From Micromonospora sp. BL4 (GTDB taxonomy: Bacteria; Actinomycetota; Actinomycetes; Mycobacteriales; Micromonosporaceae), in contig NZ_RCVJ01000189.1 of the NCBI RefSeq assembly GCF_003667505.1, positions 1 through 43,532 on the forward strand: a stretch of 43,532 nucleotides of DNA, read 5' to 3'. Position numbers and translations under genes: made by a program. Under the pieces are notes generated by a model. It searched no databases. It was not told where the DNA came from and saw only the letters and a list, made by a program, of their open reading frames with translations. This document shows, piece after piece, positions 32,162 through 39,441 of this stretch. Positions within the stretch are counted from its first letter, which is position 1, and every line of letters starts with the position of its first letter.

Positions 32162-33631
32162 ATGAGATCGGTGTGGCGGGTGGCCGACGTACGGGCGGCC
32201 GAGGCGGGGCTGATGGGCACGCTGCCGGAGGGCACGCTGATGCAGCGGGCCGCCGCCGGGCTGGCTCGCCGGGCCGCGCTGCTGCTCGCGGAGCGGGGCG
32301 GGGTGTACGGCGGGCGGGTGCTGCTGCTGGTCGGTTCCGGCGACAACGGCGGCGACGCCCTGTACGCGGGGGAGCGGCTGGCCCGCCGGGGCGTCACCGT
32401 GTCCGCACTGCTGCTCACCCCCGGGCGGGCGCACGCCGCTGGGCTGACCGCGCTGCGGGCCGCCGGCGGCCGGCTGGTGGACCGCCCGACCGGCCCGGTC
32501 GACCTGGTCCTGGACGGCATCGTCGGCATCGGTGGCACCGGCGGGCTGCGGGCGAACGCGGACGAGGTGGTCCAGCGCCTCGGTGAGCTGCGCGGGCGGG
32601 ACGGCGGCCGCGCCACGGTGCTGGCGGTGGACGTGCCGAGTGGGGTGGCGGTGGACACCGGGCATGTGCCGCTGTCCGCGTCCGGCCGGCCCACCGCGGT
32701 CCGCGCCGACGTGACGGTGACCTTCGGCGCGCTGAAGCCCGCCCTGGTGGTCGGGCCGGCGGCCCCGTTGGCCGGTCAGGTGGAGCTGGTCGACATCGGG
32801 CTGCGGCCGTGGCTGCGGGGCACCCCCGCGCTGAGGGTGACCGAGTGGGCCGACCTGGTCGACTGGTGGCCGACGCTGGGCCCGGCGTCGGAGAAGTACA
32901 GCCGGGGCGTGGTCGGTGTGGCGACCGGCTCGGCGACGTACCCGGGCGCGGCGGTGCTCTCCGTCGGCGGGGCGCTGGCCGGGCCGACCGGCATGGTCCG
33001 CTACGCCGGCGGCGCCCGGGCCGAGGTGCTGCACCAGCATCCCTCGGTGCTCGCCAGCGACCGGGTCGCCGACGCGGGCCGGGTGCAGGCCTGGATCTGC
33101 GGCTCCGGGCTGGGCACGGGCGAGGACGCGGCGGCCGAGCTGCGCGCCGTGCTGGCCGCGCCGGTGCCGGTGGTGCTCGACGCCGACGCGCTGACCCTGC
33201 TGGTCGACGGCTCGCTCGCGGACCGGCTGCGCGGCCGGGACGCGCCGATCGTCGTGACCCCGCACGACCGGGAGTTCACCCGACTCTGCGGGGAGGAGCC
33301 GGGCGCGGACCGGGTCGCCTCCGCGCTGCGGCTGGCCGCCTGGATGAACGCGGTGGTGCTGCTCAAGGGGGACCGCACGGTGATCGGCACGCCGGACGGT
33401 CGGGCGTACGTCAACCCCACCGGCACCCCGGCGCTGGCCACCGGTGGCACCGGTGACGTGCTGGCCGGACTGCTCGGCTCGCTGCTGGCGGCCGGTGTGC
33501 CGGCGGACCGGGCGGCGGCCTCGGCCGCGTACCTGCATGGCCTGGCCGGCCGGGAGGCGGCCCGCGGCGGGCCGGTGACCGCGCCCGACGTGGCCACCGC
33601 GCTGCGTCCGGTTCTCGCCCGGCTGGGCTGA
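32162..33631 (+). CDS. nnr: Bifunctional NAD(P)H-hydrate epimerase / ADP-dependent dehydratase
   Basis: 489-residue repair enzyme restoring hydrated NAD(P)H. The N-terminal YjeF epimerase domain (to about 215) has LLVGSGDNGGDALYAGERLA and VLAVDVPSGVAVDTG; the C-terminal ribokinase-like dehydratase has VTPHDREFTRLCG and ATGGTGDVLAGLLGSLLAAG. ATG 32162 begins the conserved VWRVADVRAAE segment. Located between acpS and alr as is common in actinobacteria. Confidence 0.94.
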   Translation: MRSVWRVADVRAAEAGLMGTLPEGTLMQRAAAGLARRAALLLAERGGVYGGRVLLLVGSGDNGGDALYAGERLARRGVTVSALLLTPGRAHAAGLTALRAAGGRLVDRPTGPVDLVLDGIVGIGGTGGLRANADEVVQRLGELRGRDGGRATVLAVDVPSGVAVDTGHVPLSASGRPTAVRADVTVTFGALKPALVVGPAAPLAGQVELVDIGLRPWLRGTPALRVTEWADLVDWWPTLGPASEKYSRGVVGVATGSATYPGAAVLSVGGALAGPTGMVRYAGGARAEVLHQHPSVLASDRVADAGRVQAWICGSGLGTGEDAAAELRAVLAAPVPVVLDADALTLLVDGSLADRLRGRDAPIVVTPHDREFTRLCGEEPGADRVASALRLAAWMNAVVLLKGDRTVIGTPDGRAYVNPTGTPALATGGTGDVLAGLLGSLLAAGVPADRAAASAAYLHGLAGREAARGGPVTAPDVATALRPVLARLG

Positions 33632-33707
33632 TCGCGTCGCTGCGGACGGGATGGCCGGGTCGGCGGCAGGCACGTGCGTCGCCGCCCACGGTGATCACGG
33701 CGGAAAG

Positions 33708-33713
33708 TAGGCT
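33708..33713 (+). promoter_or_regulatory. TAGGCT -10 box, leaderless start of alr
   Basis: AAAGTAGGCT, six bases, then ATG 33720; no ribosome site and no clear -35. Confidence 0.5.
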
Positions 33714-33719
33714 GGGCGT

Positions 33720-34838
33720 ATGTGGCAGGCCGAGGTACGCGTCGATCTTGATGCGATCCGTGAGAACGTGAGCCGACTCCGGTCCGGCACCAACGCCGAG
33801 CTGATGGCGGTGGTGAAGGCCGACGGGTACGGCCACGGCATGATTCCGGCTGCCCGTGCGGCAATCGACGCCGGGGCGGACTGGCTCGGTGTCTGCACCC
33901 TCGACGAGGCGCTCACCCTGCGCCGGGCCGGTATCACCGTGCCGGTGCTGGCCTGGCTGCTCGCACCCGGTCTGCCGCTGCACGAGGGCGTCCGCGCCGG
34001 CGTGGACCTGGGTGCGGCCAGCCTGCCGCAGCTCGACGAGATGATCGAGGCGAGCCGGCTCGCCGAGCGTCCCGCCCGACTGCACCTGAAGATCGACACT
34101 GGGTTGTCGCGGGGTGGAGCGACCGTCGCCGACTGGCCGGCCCTGCTGGACGCCGCCGCGAAGGCGCAGGCGGACGGCCTGATCGAGGTGGTCGGCGTGT
34201 GGAGCCACTTCGTGTACGCGGACATGCCCGGCCACCCCACCACCGATCGTCAGCTGGCCGTCTTCCACGAGGGGCTGGCCATGGTCGAGCGGGCCGGGCT
34301 GCGGCCGCGCTGGCGGCACCTCGCCAACTCGGCGGCCACCCTGACCCGCCCCGACACCCACTTCGACCTGGTCCGTCCCGGGCTGTCCGTCTACGGGCTC
34401 TCCCCGGTGGCCGGCGAGACGTACGGGCTGCGGCCCGCGATGACCGCGCGGGCCCGCGTGATGCTCACCAAGCGGGTGCCGTCCGGCACCGGCGTCTCCT
34501 ACGGGCACACCTACACCACGGCGAACGACGCGAACCTGGCCGTGGTGCCGCTCGGATACGCCGACGGCGTGCCCCGGCACGCGTCCAACAGCGGGCCGGT
34601 GCAGCTCGCCGGCGCGCGGCGGACCATCTCCGGGCGGGTCTGCATGGACCAGTTCGTGCTCGACTGTGGCGACGACCCGGTGGCCGACGGCGACATCGCG
34701 ACGCTGTTCGGCAGTGGCGCCGACGGCGAGCCGACCGCCGACGACTGGGCCGAGGCCGTCGGCACGATCAACTACGAGATCGTCACCCGGTTCGGCGGCA
34801 CGCGCGTGCCCCGGGTCTACGACGGTGAGCGGGCATGA
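33720..34838 (+). CDS. alr: Alanine racemase
   Basis: 372-residue PLP enzyme interconverting L- and D-alanine for peptidoglycan. The PLP lysine is Lys33 in MAVVKADGYGHG; the catalytic tyrosine is Tyr261 in GTGVSYGHTY; LKIDTGLSRGGA and FDLVRPGLSVYGL are conserved barrel motifs, and ISGRVCMDQFVLD lies in the C-terminal beta domain. ATG 33720 follows TAGGCT with six bases between. The stop overlaps the next start (ATGA). Confidence 0.97.
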   Translation: MWQAEVRVDLDAIRENVSRLRSGTNAELMAVVKADGYGHGMIPAARAAIDAGADWLGVCTLDEALTLRRAGITVPVLAWLLAPGLPLHEGVRAGVDLGAASLPQLDEMIEASRLAERPARLHLKIDTGLSRGGATVADWPALLDAAAKAQADGLIEVVGVWSHFVYADMPGHPTTDRQLAVFHEGLAMVERAGLRPRWRHLANSAATLTRPDTHFDLVRPGLSVYGLSPVAGETYGLRPAMTARARVMLTKRVPSGTGVSYGHTYTTANDANLAVVPLGYADGVPRHASNSGPVQLAGARRTISGRVCMDQFVLDCGDDPVADGDIATLFGSGADGEPTADDWAEAVGTINYEIVTRFGGTRVPRVYDGERA

Positions 34839-35941
34839 GTCCGTACCGCATCCCGCGACCGCGGACCGCGGCCGGCCGGGTCGCCGGGCTGGTCGGCGCC
34901 GCGGTCGGCGTGGCCGCGGCCGGCCTGGCGGCCGGCGTCGCGACCGAGCGCACACTGGTCCGCCGGCTCAAGGCCGACCCGACCGACCGCTACGCGCACG
35001 AGACGTTCGGCGAGCAGCGGTACGACGACGCGTTCCGGCTGGAGCTGCCGGACGGCACCGACATCCATGTCGAGGTGATCGAGCCGACCCGGCCGGTGCC
35101 CGGGCACCCGACGGTGGTGCTGGTGCACGGCTTCTGCCTGGACATGGGCACGTTCCACTTCCAGCGCCAGATGCTCGCCGCGCGCGGCGACTACCGGATC
35201 GTGACGTACGACCAGCCCGGTCACGGCCGGTCCGGCCGGCTGGAGACCGGCGAGTACGACCTCGTCACGCTCGGCCAGACGCTGCGCCGGGTGATCGACC
35301 GGACCACGCCCGAGGGGCCGTTGGTGCTGGTCGGCCACTCGATGGGCGGGATGACCATCATGGCGTTCGCCGAGTTGTTCCCGGAGCTGTTCGGCAACCG
35401 GGTGGTGGGCACCGTGCTGATGGCCACCTCGGGCGGGCTGATCGCGGAGACCAAGCTGGTCGCGCCGGCGCTGCTCGGCCGGGTCGGCGGCCCGGTGCTG
35501 TTCATGGTCAGCAACGCCACCCGGTACGGCGGGCCGGTGATCGACAAGGCCCGCAAGTCGACCTCGAACGTGGCCTGGCTGCTCACCCGCAAGTACGGCT
35601 TCGGCACCCGTAAGCCCAGCCCGGCGCTGGTGTCCTACGTGGAGACGATGAACTCGCGGACGTCGGCCGACACGGTGACCCGCTACCTGCGGACCCTGGC
35701 CACCCACTCGCGCTTCCCGGCGCTCGCGGCGCTGGCCGACACTCCGGTGCTGGTGGTGGTCGGCGACAAGGACATGATCACTCCGGTGACCCATTCGGAG
35801 GAGATCGTCCGGCGGTTGCCGCACGCTGAGTTCGTGAAGATCGAGGACAGCGGGCACGTGGTGATGTTGGAGCACGCGGACGAGGTCAACGCCGCGCTGG
35901 CGCGGTTCCTCGAGTCGCTGGAGAGCGTGGAGGAACGGTGA
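34835..35941 (+). CDS. Alpha/beta hydrolase with N-terminal membrane segment
   Basis: 368 residues. A hydrophobic stretch (about 10-35, AGRVAGLVGAAVGVAAAGLA) could anchor it in the membrane or act as a signal. The hydrolase core has VVLVHGFCLDMGTFHFQ (oxyanion hole), VGHSMGGMTIM (nucleophile Ser169), VLVVVGDKDMITPVTHSEEI (catalytic Asp region) and DSGHVVMLEHADEV (His). Overlaps alr and tsaE by four bases each, so it belongs to the alr-hydrolase-tsaE operon, a common actinobacterial arrangement. Substrate unknown. Confidence 0.9.
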   Translation: MSPYRIPRPRTAAGRVAGLVGAAVGVAAAGLAAGVATERTLVRRLKADPTDRYAHETFGEQRYDDAFRLELPDGTDIHVEVIEPTRPVPGHPTVVLVHGFCLDMGTFHFQRQMLAARGDYRIVTYDQPGHGRSGRLETGEYDLVTLGQTLRRVIDRTTPEGPLVLVGHSMGGMTIMAFAELFPELFGNRVVGTVLMATSGGLIAETKLVAPALLGRVGGPVLFMVSNATRYGGPVIDKARKSTSNVAWLLTRKYGFGTRKPSPALVSYVETMNSRTSADTVTRYLRTLATHSRFPALAALADTPVLVVVGDKDMITPVTHSEEIVRRLPHAEFVKIEDSGHVVMLEHADEVNAALARFLESLESVEER

Positions 35942-36420
35942 GTCACGTCGTCAAGCTGCCCGCCGTCGAGGACACCCGGGAGTTCGGCCGCCGGTTGGCC
36001 GGGCTGCTGCGCGCCGGTGACCTGGTGCTGTTGACCGGGCCGCTGGGTGCCGGCAAGACCGCCCTCACCCAGGGCATCGGGGCAGGCCTCGGTGTGCTCG
36101 GGGACATCACCTCGCCCACGTTCGTGATCGCCCGCGTGCACCGGCCCGACCCGGCCCGGGGCGGTCGGGTGGCGCTGGTGCACGCCGACGCGTACCGGCT
36201 GGGTGACGCCACGGACCCGCGCGCCGAGATCGACGACCTGGACCTGGACGCCTCGGTGGACGAGTCGGTGACCGTGGTGGAGTGGGGCGAGGGCCTGGTG
36301 GAGCAGTTGGTGGACGCGCACCTGCGGGTCCGCATCGACCGCCGCGACGACGACACCCGGATCGTCGAGCTTGATCCGGTCGGTGGCGACTGGGCCCGGC
36401 GGCTCGCCGAGTTGGCTTAG
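35938..36420 (+). CDS. tsaE: tRNA t6A threonylcarbamoylation ATPase TsaE
   Basis: 160-residue P-loop ATPase of the TsaBDE complex that makes t6A37 in ANN-decoding tRNAs. Walker A is GPLGAGKTAL (from about residue 34), followed by DITSPTFVIARVH and HADAYRLGD; VEWGEGL is the Walker-B-like strand. The GTG start at 35938 overlaps the hydrolase stop (GTGA). Its partners tsaB and tsaD are at 38288 and 39434. Confidence 0.95.
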   Translation: MSHVVKLPAVEDTREFGRRLAGLLRAGDLVLLTGPLGAGKTALTQGIGAGLGVLGDITSPTFVIARVHRPDPARGGRVALVHADAYRLGDATDPRAEIDDLDLDASVDESVTVVEWGEGLVEQLVDAHLRVRIDRRDDDTRIVELDPVGGDWARRLAELA

Positions 36421-36449
36421 GCCGCCGGGTCGCTGTCGTACCCGGTGCC

Positions 36450-36455
36450 TAGAGT
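36450..36455 (+). promoter_or_regulatory. TAGAGT -10 box upstream of ung
   Basis: TAGAGT lies 33 bases ahead of the ung ATG, leaving a short leader with a GAAAGG ribosome site. No good -35. Confidence 0.35.
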
Positions 36456-36488
36456 CGGGGGACCGACCCGCCGTGTGAAAGGTTCCTG

Positions 36489-37190
36489 ATGGCCGACGAC
36501 GCCTCCGCCCTGGATATGCTGGCCCTGCTGCCGGAGCAGTGGCGTGCCGTGCTCACCCCCCATCTGGATCCGGCCCGCACCGCCGCGTTGGCCGAGTTCG
36601 TCGCCAGGGAGTACGAGACGCAGACCGTCTTCCCGCCCCTGGCGGACCTGTTCTCCGCATACCGGCTCTGCCCGCCGCAGAGCACCCGGGTGCTGATCCT
36701 CGGGCAGGACCCGTACCACCGGGCCGGGCAGGCGCACGGGCTGAGCTTCAGCGTCCGGGACGGGGTGGCGGTGCCGCCGTCGCTGCGCAACGTGTTCAAG
36801 GAGCTGGGCGAGGACCTCGGCGTGCCCAAGCCGCGCAGCGGCAACCTCGACGGCTGGGCCGCGCAGGGTGTGCTGCTGCTCAACGCGGTGCTGACGGTCC
36901 GTCAGGCCACCCCGGGCTCGCACGCCAACTCCGGTTGGGAAGAGTTCACCGACGCCACGATCCGGGCGCTGGACGCGTCATCGGACCGGGTGGTCTTCCT
37001 GCTCTGGGGCGGGTACGCCCGTAAGAAGGCCGCCCTGGTCACCAACCCGCAGCACGTGGTGCTGGAGGCCGGCCACCCCAGCCCGATGAACCCGCGTGGC
37101 TTCCTCGGCAGCCGGCCGTTCAGCGCGGCCAACAAGGCGCTCGCCGATGCCGGCCTGCCCACCATCGACTGGGAGCGCACCGCCGGCTGA
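36489..37190 (+). CDS. ung: Uracil-DNA glycosylase
   Basis: 233-residue family 1 uracil-DNA glycosylase. The water-activating loop is ILGQDPYHRAGQAHG (Asp74), LLLLNAVLTV holds the uracil-specific Asn, and GHPSPMNP (His196) is the minor-groove intercalation loop. ATG 36489 has GAAAGG six bases upstream. Stop lies in a hairpin shared with the convergent gene at 37208. Confidence 0.96.
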   Translation: MADDASALDMLALLPEQWRAVLTPHLDPARTAALAEFVAREYETQTVFPPLADLFSAYRLCPPQSTRVLILGQDPYHRAGQAHGLSFSVRDGVAVPPSLRNVFKELGEDLGVPKPRSGNLDGWAAQGVLLLNAVLTVRQATPGSHANSGWEEFTDATIRALDASSDRVVFLLWGGYARKKAALVTNPQHVVLEAGHPSPMNPRGFLGSRPFSAANKALADAGLPTIDWERTAG

Positions 37191-37210
37191 CCCGGTCCGC
37201 CGACGGGTCA
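37188..37210. terminator. Symmetric hairpin formed by two stop codons
   Basis: TGACCCG (37188-37194) and CGGGTCA (37204-37210) pair perfectly around a 9-nt loop; the left arm contains the ung TGA and the right arm the stop of the minus-strand gene. Confidence 0.5.
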
Positions 37211-37921
37211 GGACCGTCGCTTCCCGCTGGCGGCCTGCCGGGCGCGGTGACGGCGCAGCAGGTCGGCCGCCCGCGGCTCGGTCAGCTCCAGATCGACCAG
37301 CGGCACGACACGGTAACTCCGGGCACCGTGGCGCACCTCGATTGTTTCGGGCAGTTCGTCGCACATCGTGGCCCTGATCTCGCCGTACCGGGTCGTCCAG
37401 AGGTGCTCGCCCTGCTCCTCGGGCTCCAACCAGACTCCGCCGAACTCACCCCAGCGGGCATTCCACCGCTGGCCGTAGGCCGCCTCCAGCCAGCGGGTGA
37501 ACCGTTTCGAGTCCTGCCAACGCACGGCGATCTCCAGTGCCTCGACCGGCACCGGCGCGCCCTGCAACAGCGCCGCCGTGCTTCCGGTGATCACCTGCGG
37601 GAAGTCGGCGAGCCGGTCCAGCATCCGGTGCAGTCCCAGCTCGTCGATCCGCTCGGCGATCGGCCGGGCGGCCAGGTCGTCGATCCGGGCGTCGAGGTGT
37701 GCGTCCAGCGGCTCGACCCCGACGACCAACTGCACGTCCATGGCTGCGAGCAGCCGCTCCAGCAGCGGGATACTGGGCGACCGATCCCCGCGCTCGATCC
37801 GGGCGACGGCCGCCTGGCTGACCCCGGCCAGGTCGGCCAGCTCCCGCTGGTTCAGCTCGCGCTGGTGCCGTTGCTGTCGCACGACGGCGCCGAGGAGGGG
37901 GACGAGGCGAGTGGAGGACAT
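37208..37921 (-). CDS. XRE-family HTH protein with degenerate nucleotidyltransferase-like C-terminus
   Basis: 237 residues. Residues about 8-66 are an XRE helix-turn-helix (NQRELADLAGVSQAAVARIE then RGDRSPSIPLLERLL). The rest resembles the nucleotidyltransferase fold of MNT/AbiEii-type proteins: VITGSTAALLQGAPVPVEAL at 110-129 has the GS motif, but the following D-x-D metal site is replaced (ALEIAV), so catalysis is doubtful. It ends with a conserved-looking LEPEEQGEHLWTTRYGEI and PLVDLELTEPRAADLLRRH. ATG 37921 was chosen because the HTH begins there; a frame to 38089 runs through the palindrome and is not protein-like. No partner toxin lies beside it. Confidence 0.75.
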   Translation of the reverse strand: MSSTRLVPLLGAVVRQQRHQRELNQRELADLAGVSQAAVARIERGDRSPSIPLLERLLAAMDVQLVVGVEPLDAHLDARIDDLAARPIAERIDELGLHRMLDRLADFPQVITGSTAALLQGAPVPVEALEIAVRWQDSKRFTRWLEAAYGQRWNARWGEFGGVWLEPEEQGEHLWTTRYGEIRATMCDELPETIEVRHGARSYRVVPLVDLELTEPRAADLLRRHRARQAASGKRRS

Positions 37922-38043
37922 CCCGGCATCCTGGACCAGGCCGAAGCGACGGCGATACCAATGAGGCAACTTGCTGACTCGCCGGCCCCCTGTCAGAGGC
38001 CGTCCCCCTGGACGACGTGCTCGGGGCGGCGGGCCTTGCCCTG

Positions 38044-38095
38044 ACGAGCGTGATACCTCTGAGGCATAAATATGCCTGAGAGGTATCACGCTCGT
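38044..38095. repeat. 52-bp near-perfect palindrome with AT-rich centre
   Basis: Arms of 25 bp (38044-38068 and 38071-38095) match at 24 of 25 positions around a 2-bp centre. Each half is itself an imperfect dyad (ATACCTC-T-GAGGCAT and ATGCCT-GAG-AGGTAT), so it looks like two operators facing each other. The centre CATAAATATG is AT-rich in a GC-rich genome. No gene ends here for it to terminate. Best read as the operator of the HTH protein; a mobile-element relic is the alternative. Confidence 0.9.
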
Positions 38096-38220
38096 TGAGG
38101 TGAGCGGCCCCAGCCCCAGGTGCCGCGCGCCTCCGCCGGGGCGTCGGGTGACGGGCCGGAATGGGTTTCCCGGCCGATCGTGTTCTCGGTCCCCGCCGGG
38201 TGACCGAGCTTGGACGACAG

Positions 38221-38249
38221 CTCTGAGCCGGTGGAGACTCGGCTCAGAG
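38221..38249. repeat. Perfect 10-bp inverted repeat upstream of tsaB
   Basis: CTCTGAGCCG (38221-38230) and CGGCTCAGAG (38240-38249), 9-nt loop, ending 24 bases before the tsaB -10 box. Operator or leftover hairpin; no U-tract. Confidence 0.6.
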
Positions 38250-38273
38250 GGGCCTGCGCGGCGGCGTGGCGGC

Positions 38274-38279
38274 TAGGCT
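38274..38279 (+). promoter_or_regulatory. TAGGCT -10 box, leaderless start of tsaB
   Basis: TAGGCT, eight bases, then GTG 38288; no ribosome site in between. Confidence 0.45.
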
Positions 38280-38287
38280 GGCTAACC

Positions 38288-38965
38288 GTGCTCGTACTCG
38301 TGGTGGACAGCTCGACCCCCGCGGTGACCGCCGCGCTGGTGGAGGTCTCGGCGGACGGTGTGGTGTCCCGGGCGCACCGGTGCACGGTCGACGCCCGCGC
38401 GCACGGCGAACTGCTGGCCCCTCAGGTCGACGCGGTCCTCGCCGATGTCGACGCGCGTCCGCAGGACCTGGGCGCCATCGTCGCCGGGCTCGGGCCGGGG
38501 CCGTTCACCGGGCTGCGGGTGGGCCTGGTCACCGCCGCCACCATGGGCCAGGTGCTCGGCATCCCAACCTACGGCGTCTGCTCGCTGGACGGCATCGGCT
38601 ACCCGGCGGCGGCCGGCGAGCCGGTGCTGGCCGCCAGTGACGCTCGCCGCAAGGAGCTCTACTGGGCCGTCTACGACGGCGCCGGTCAGCGGATCGTCGG
38701 GCCCGAGGTGTCCACGCCCCCCGTGGCCGCCGCCCGCGCCCGGGAACTGGGAGCGACGGTCGCGGTCGGCGACGGTGCCCACCGGTACGCCGAGACCCTG
38801 GGCCTGCCGGTCCGGGTCGAGCCGCGCTACCCCGACGCCGGCGTGCTGGCACTGCTCGCCGGCGAGCGGATCCGGGCCGGCGCGCCCGGTGAACGGCTCA
38901 CCCCGCTCTACCTGCGCCGGCCGGACGCCGTGGTGGCGACCGGCCGCAAACCGGTCCTCCCATGA
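38288..38965 (+). CDS. tsaB: tRNA t6A threonylcarbamoylation protein TsaB
   Basis: 225-residue ASKHA-fold protein, dimer partner of TsaD in t6A synthesis. Starts LVLVVDSSTPAVTAALVEV; AIVAGLGPGPFTGLRVGLVT is the family signature; SDARRKELYWAVYD follows. The GTG 38288 was chosen because the ASKHA strand begins at once and TAGGCT lies eight bases upstream. Overlaps rimI by four bases (ATGA). Confidence 0.94.
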   Translation: MLVLVVDSSTPAVTAALVEVSADGVVSRAHRCTVDARAHGELLAPQVDAVLADVDARPQDLGAIVAGLGPGPFTGLRVGLVTAATMGQVLGIPTYGVCSLDGIGYPAAAGEPVLAASDARRKELYWAVYDGAGQRIVGPEVSTPPVAAARARELGATVAVGDGAHRYAETLGLPVRVEPRYPDAGVLALLAGERIRAGAPGERLTPLYLRRPDAVVATGRKPVLP

Positions 38966-39441
38966 GCGTGCGGCTGGACCGGTTCCGCTGGTGGCACATC
39001 GACCAGGTGTTGCCGATCGAGGCAGACCTCTTCGGCGCCGAGCAGTGGTCGCCGGCGATGTTCTGGAACGAGCTGGCCAACGGGCACCACTACCGGGTCG
39101 CCACCGACGACGACGGCACGGTGCTGGGCTACGCCGGGCTCGCCGGGGCTCCGCCGGACGAGGTGTGGGTGCAGAACATCGCGGTCCGCCGCGACGCGCA
39201 GCGGCGCGGCGTCGGCCGTGCCCTGCTGGAGGAGCTGCTCGCCGAGGCGGCCCGGGTCGGCGCCCGCAGCACCCTGCTGGAGGTCGCCGTGGACAACGCC
39301 CCCGCCCAGCGGCTCTACGCGACGTACGGGTTCGAGCCGATCGGGGTGCGACGCGGCTACTACCAACCGAGCAACACCGACGCGCTGGTCATGCAGCGCG
39401 TCGCCGAGCCGACCGGGGACGGACCACACGACCATGGCTGA
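38962..39441 (+). CDS. rimI: GNAT acetyltransferase RimI (ribosomal protein S18 N-acetyltransferase type)
   Basis: 159-residue GNAT enzyme. VWVQNIAVRRDAQRRGVGRA is the acetyl-CoA loop (R/Q-x-x-G-x-G/A), LLEVAVDNAPAQRLYATYGF the second half, and RRGYYQPSNTDALVM the C-terminal motif of RimI. Known family members acetylate the N-terminus of S18 and sometimes other proteins. Sits between tsaB and tsaD and overlaps both genes, the standard arrangement. Confidence 0.94.
   Translation: MSVRLDRFRWWHIDQVLPIEADLFGAEQWSPAMFWNELANGHHYRVATDDDGTVLGYAGLAGAPPDEVWVQNIAVRRDAQRRGVGRALLEELLAEAARVGARSTLLEVAVDNAPAQRLYATYGFEPIGVRRGYYQPSNTDALVMQRVAEPTGDGPHDHG

Larger units (their letters stand above)
37922..38287. 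other. 366-bp intergenic region between the HTH gene and tsaB
   Basis: No gene of its own. It holds the 52-bp palindrome (38044-38095), a 10-bp inverted repeat (38221-38249), and the tsaB -10 (38274-38279). The two genes are divergent, so both promoters are here; no clear -35/-10 pair was found for the HTH gene. Confidence 0.6.

Noticed and set aside
37922..38089. N-terminal extension of the HTH protein to 38089
   Set aside because: The added residues run through the palindrome, are Pro/Arg/Gly-rich and lack family likeness; the HTH begins at 37921.
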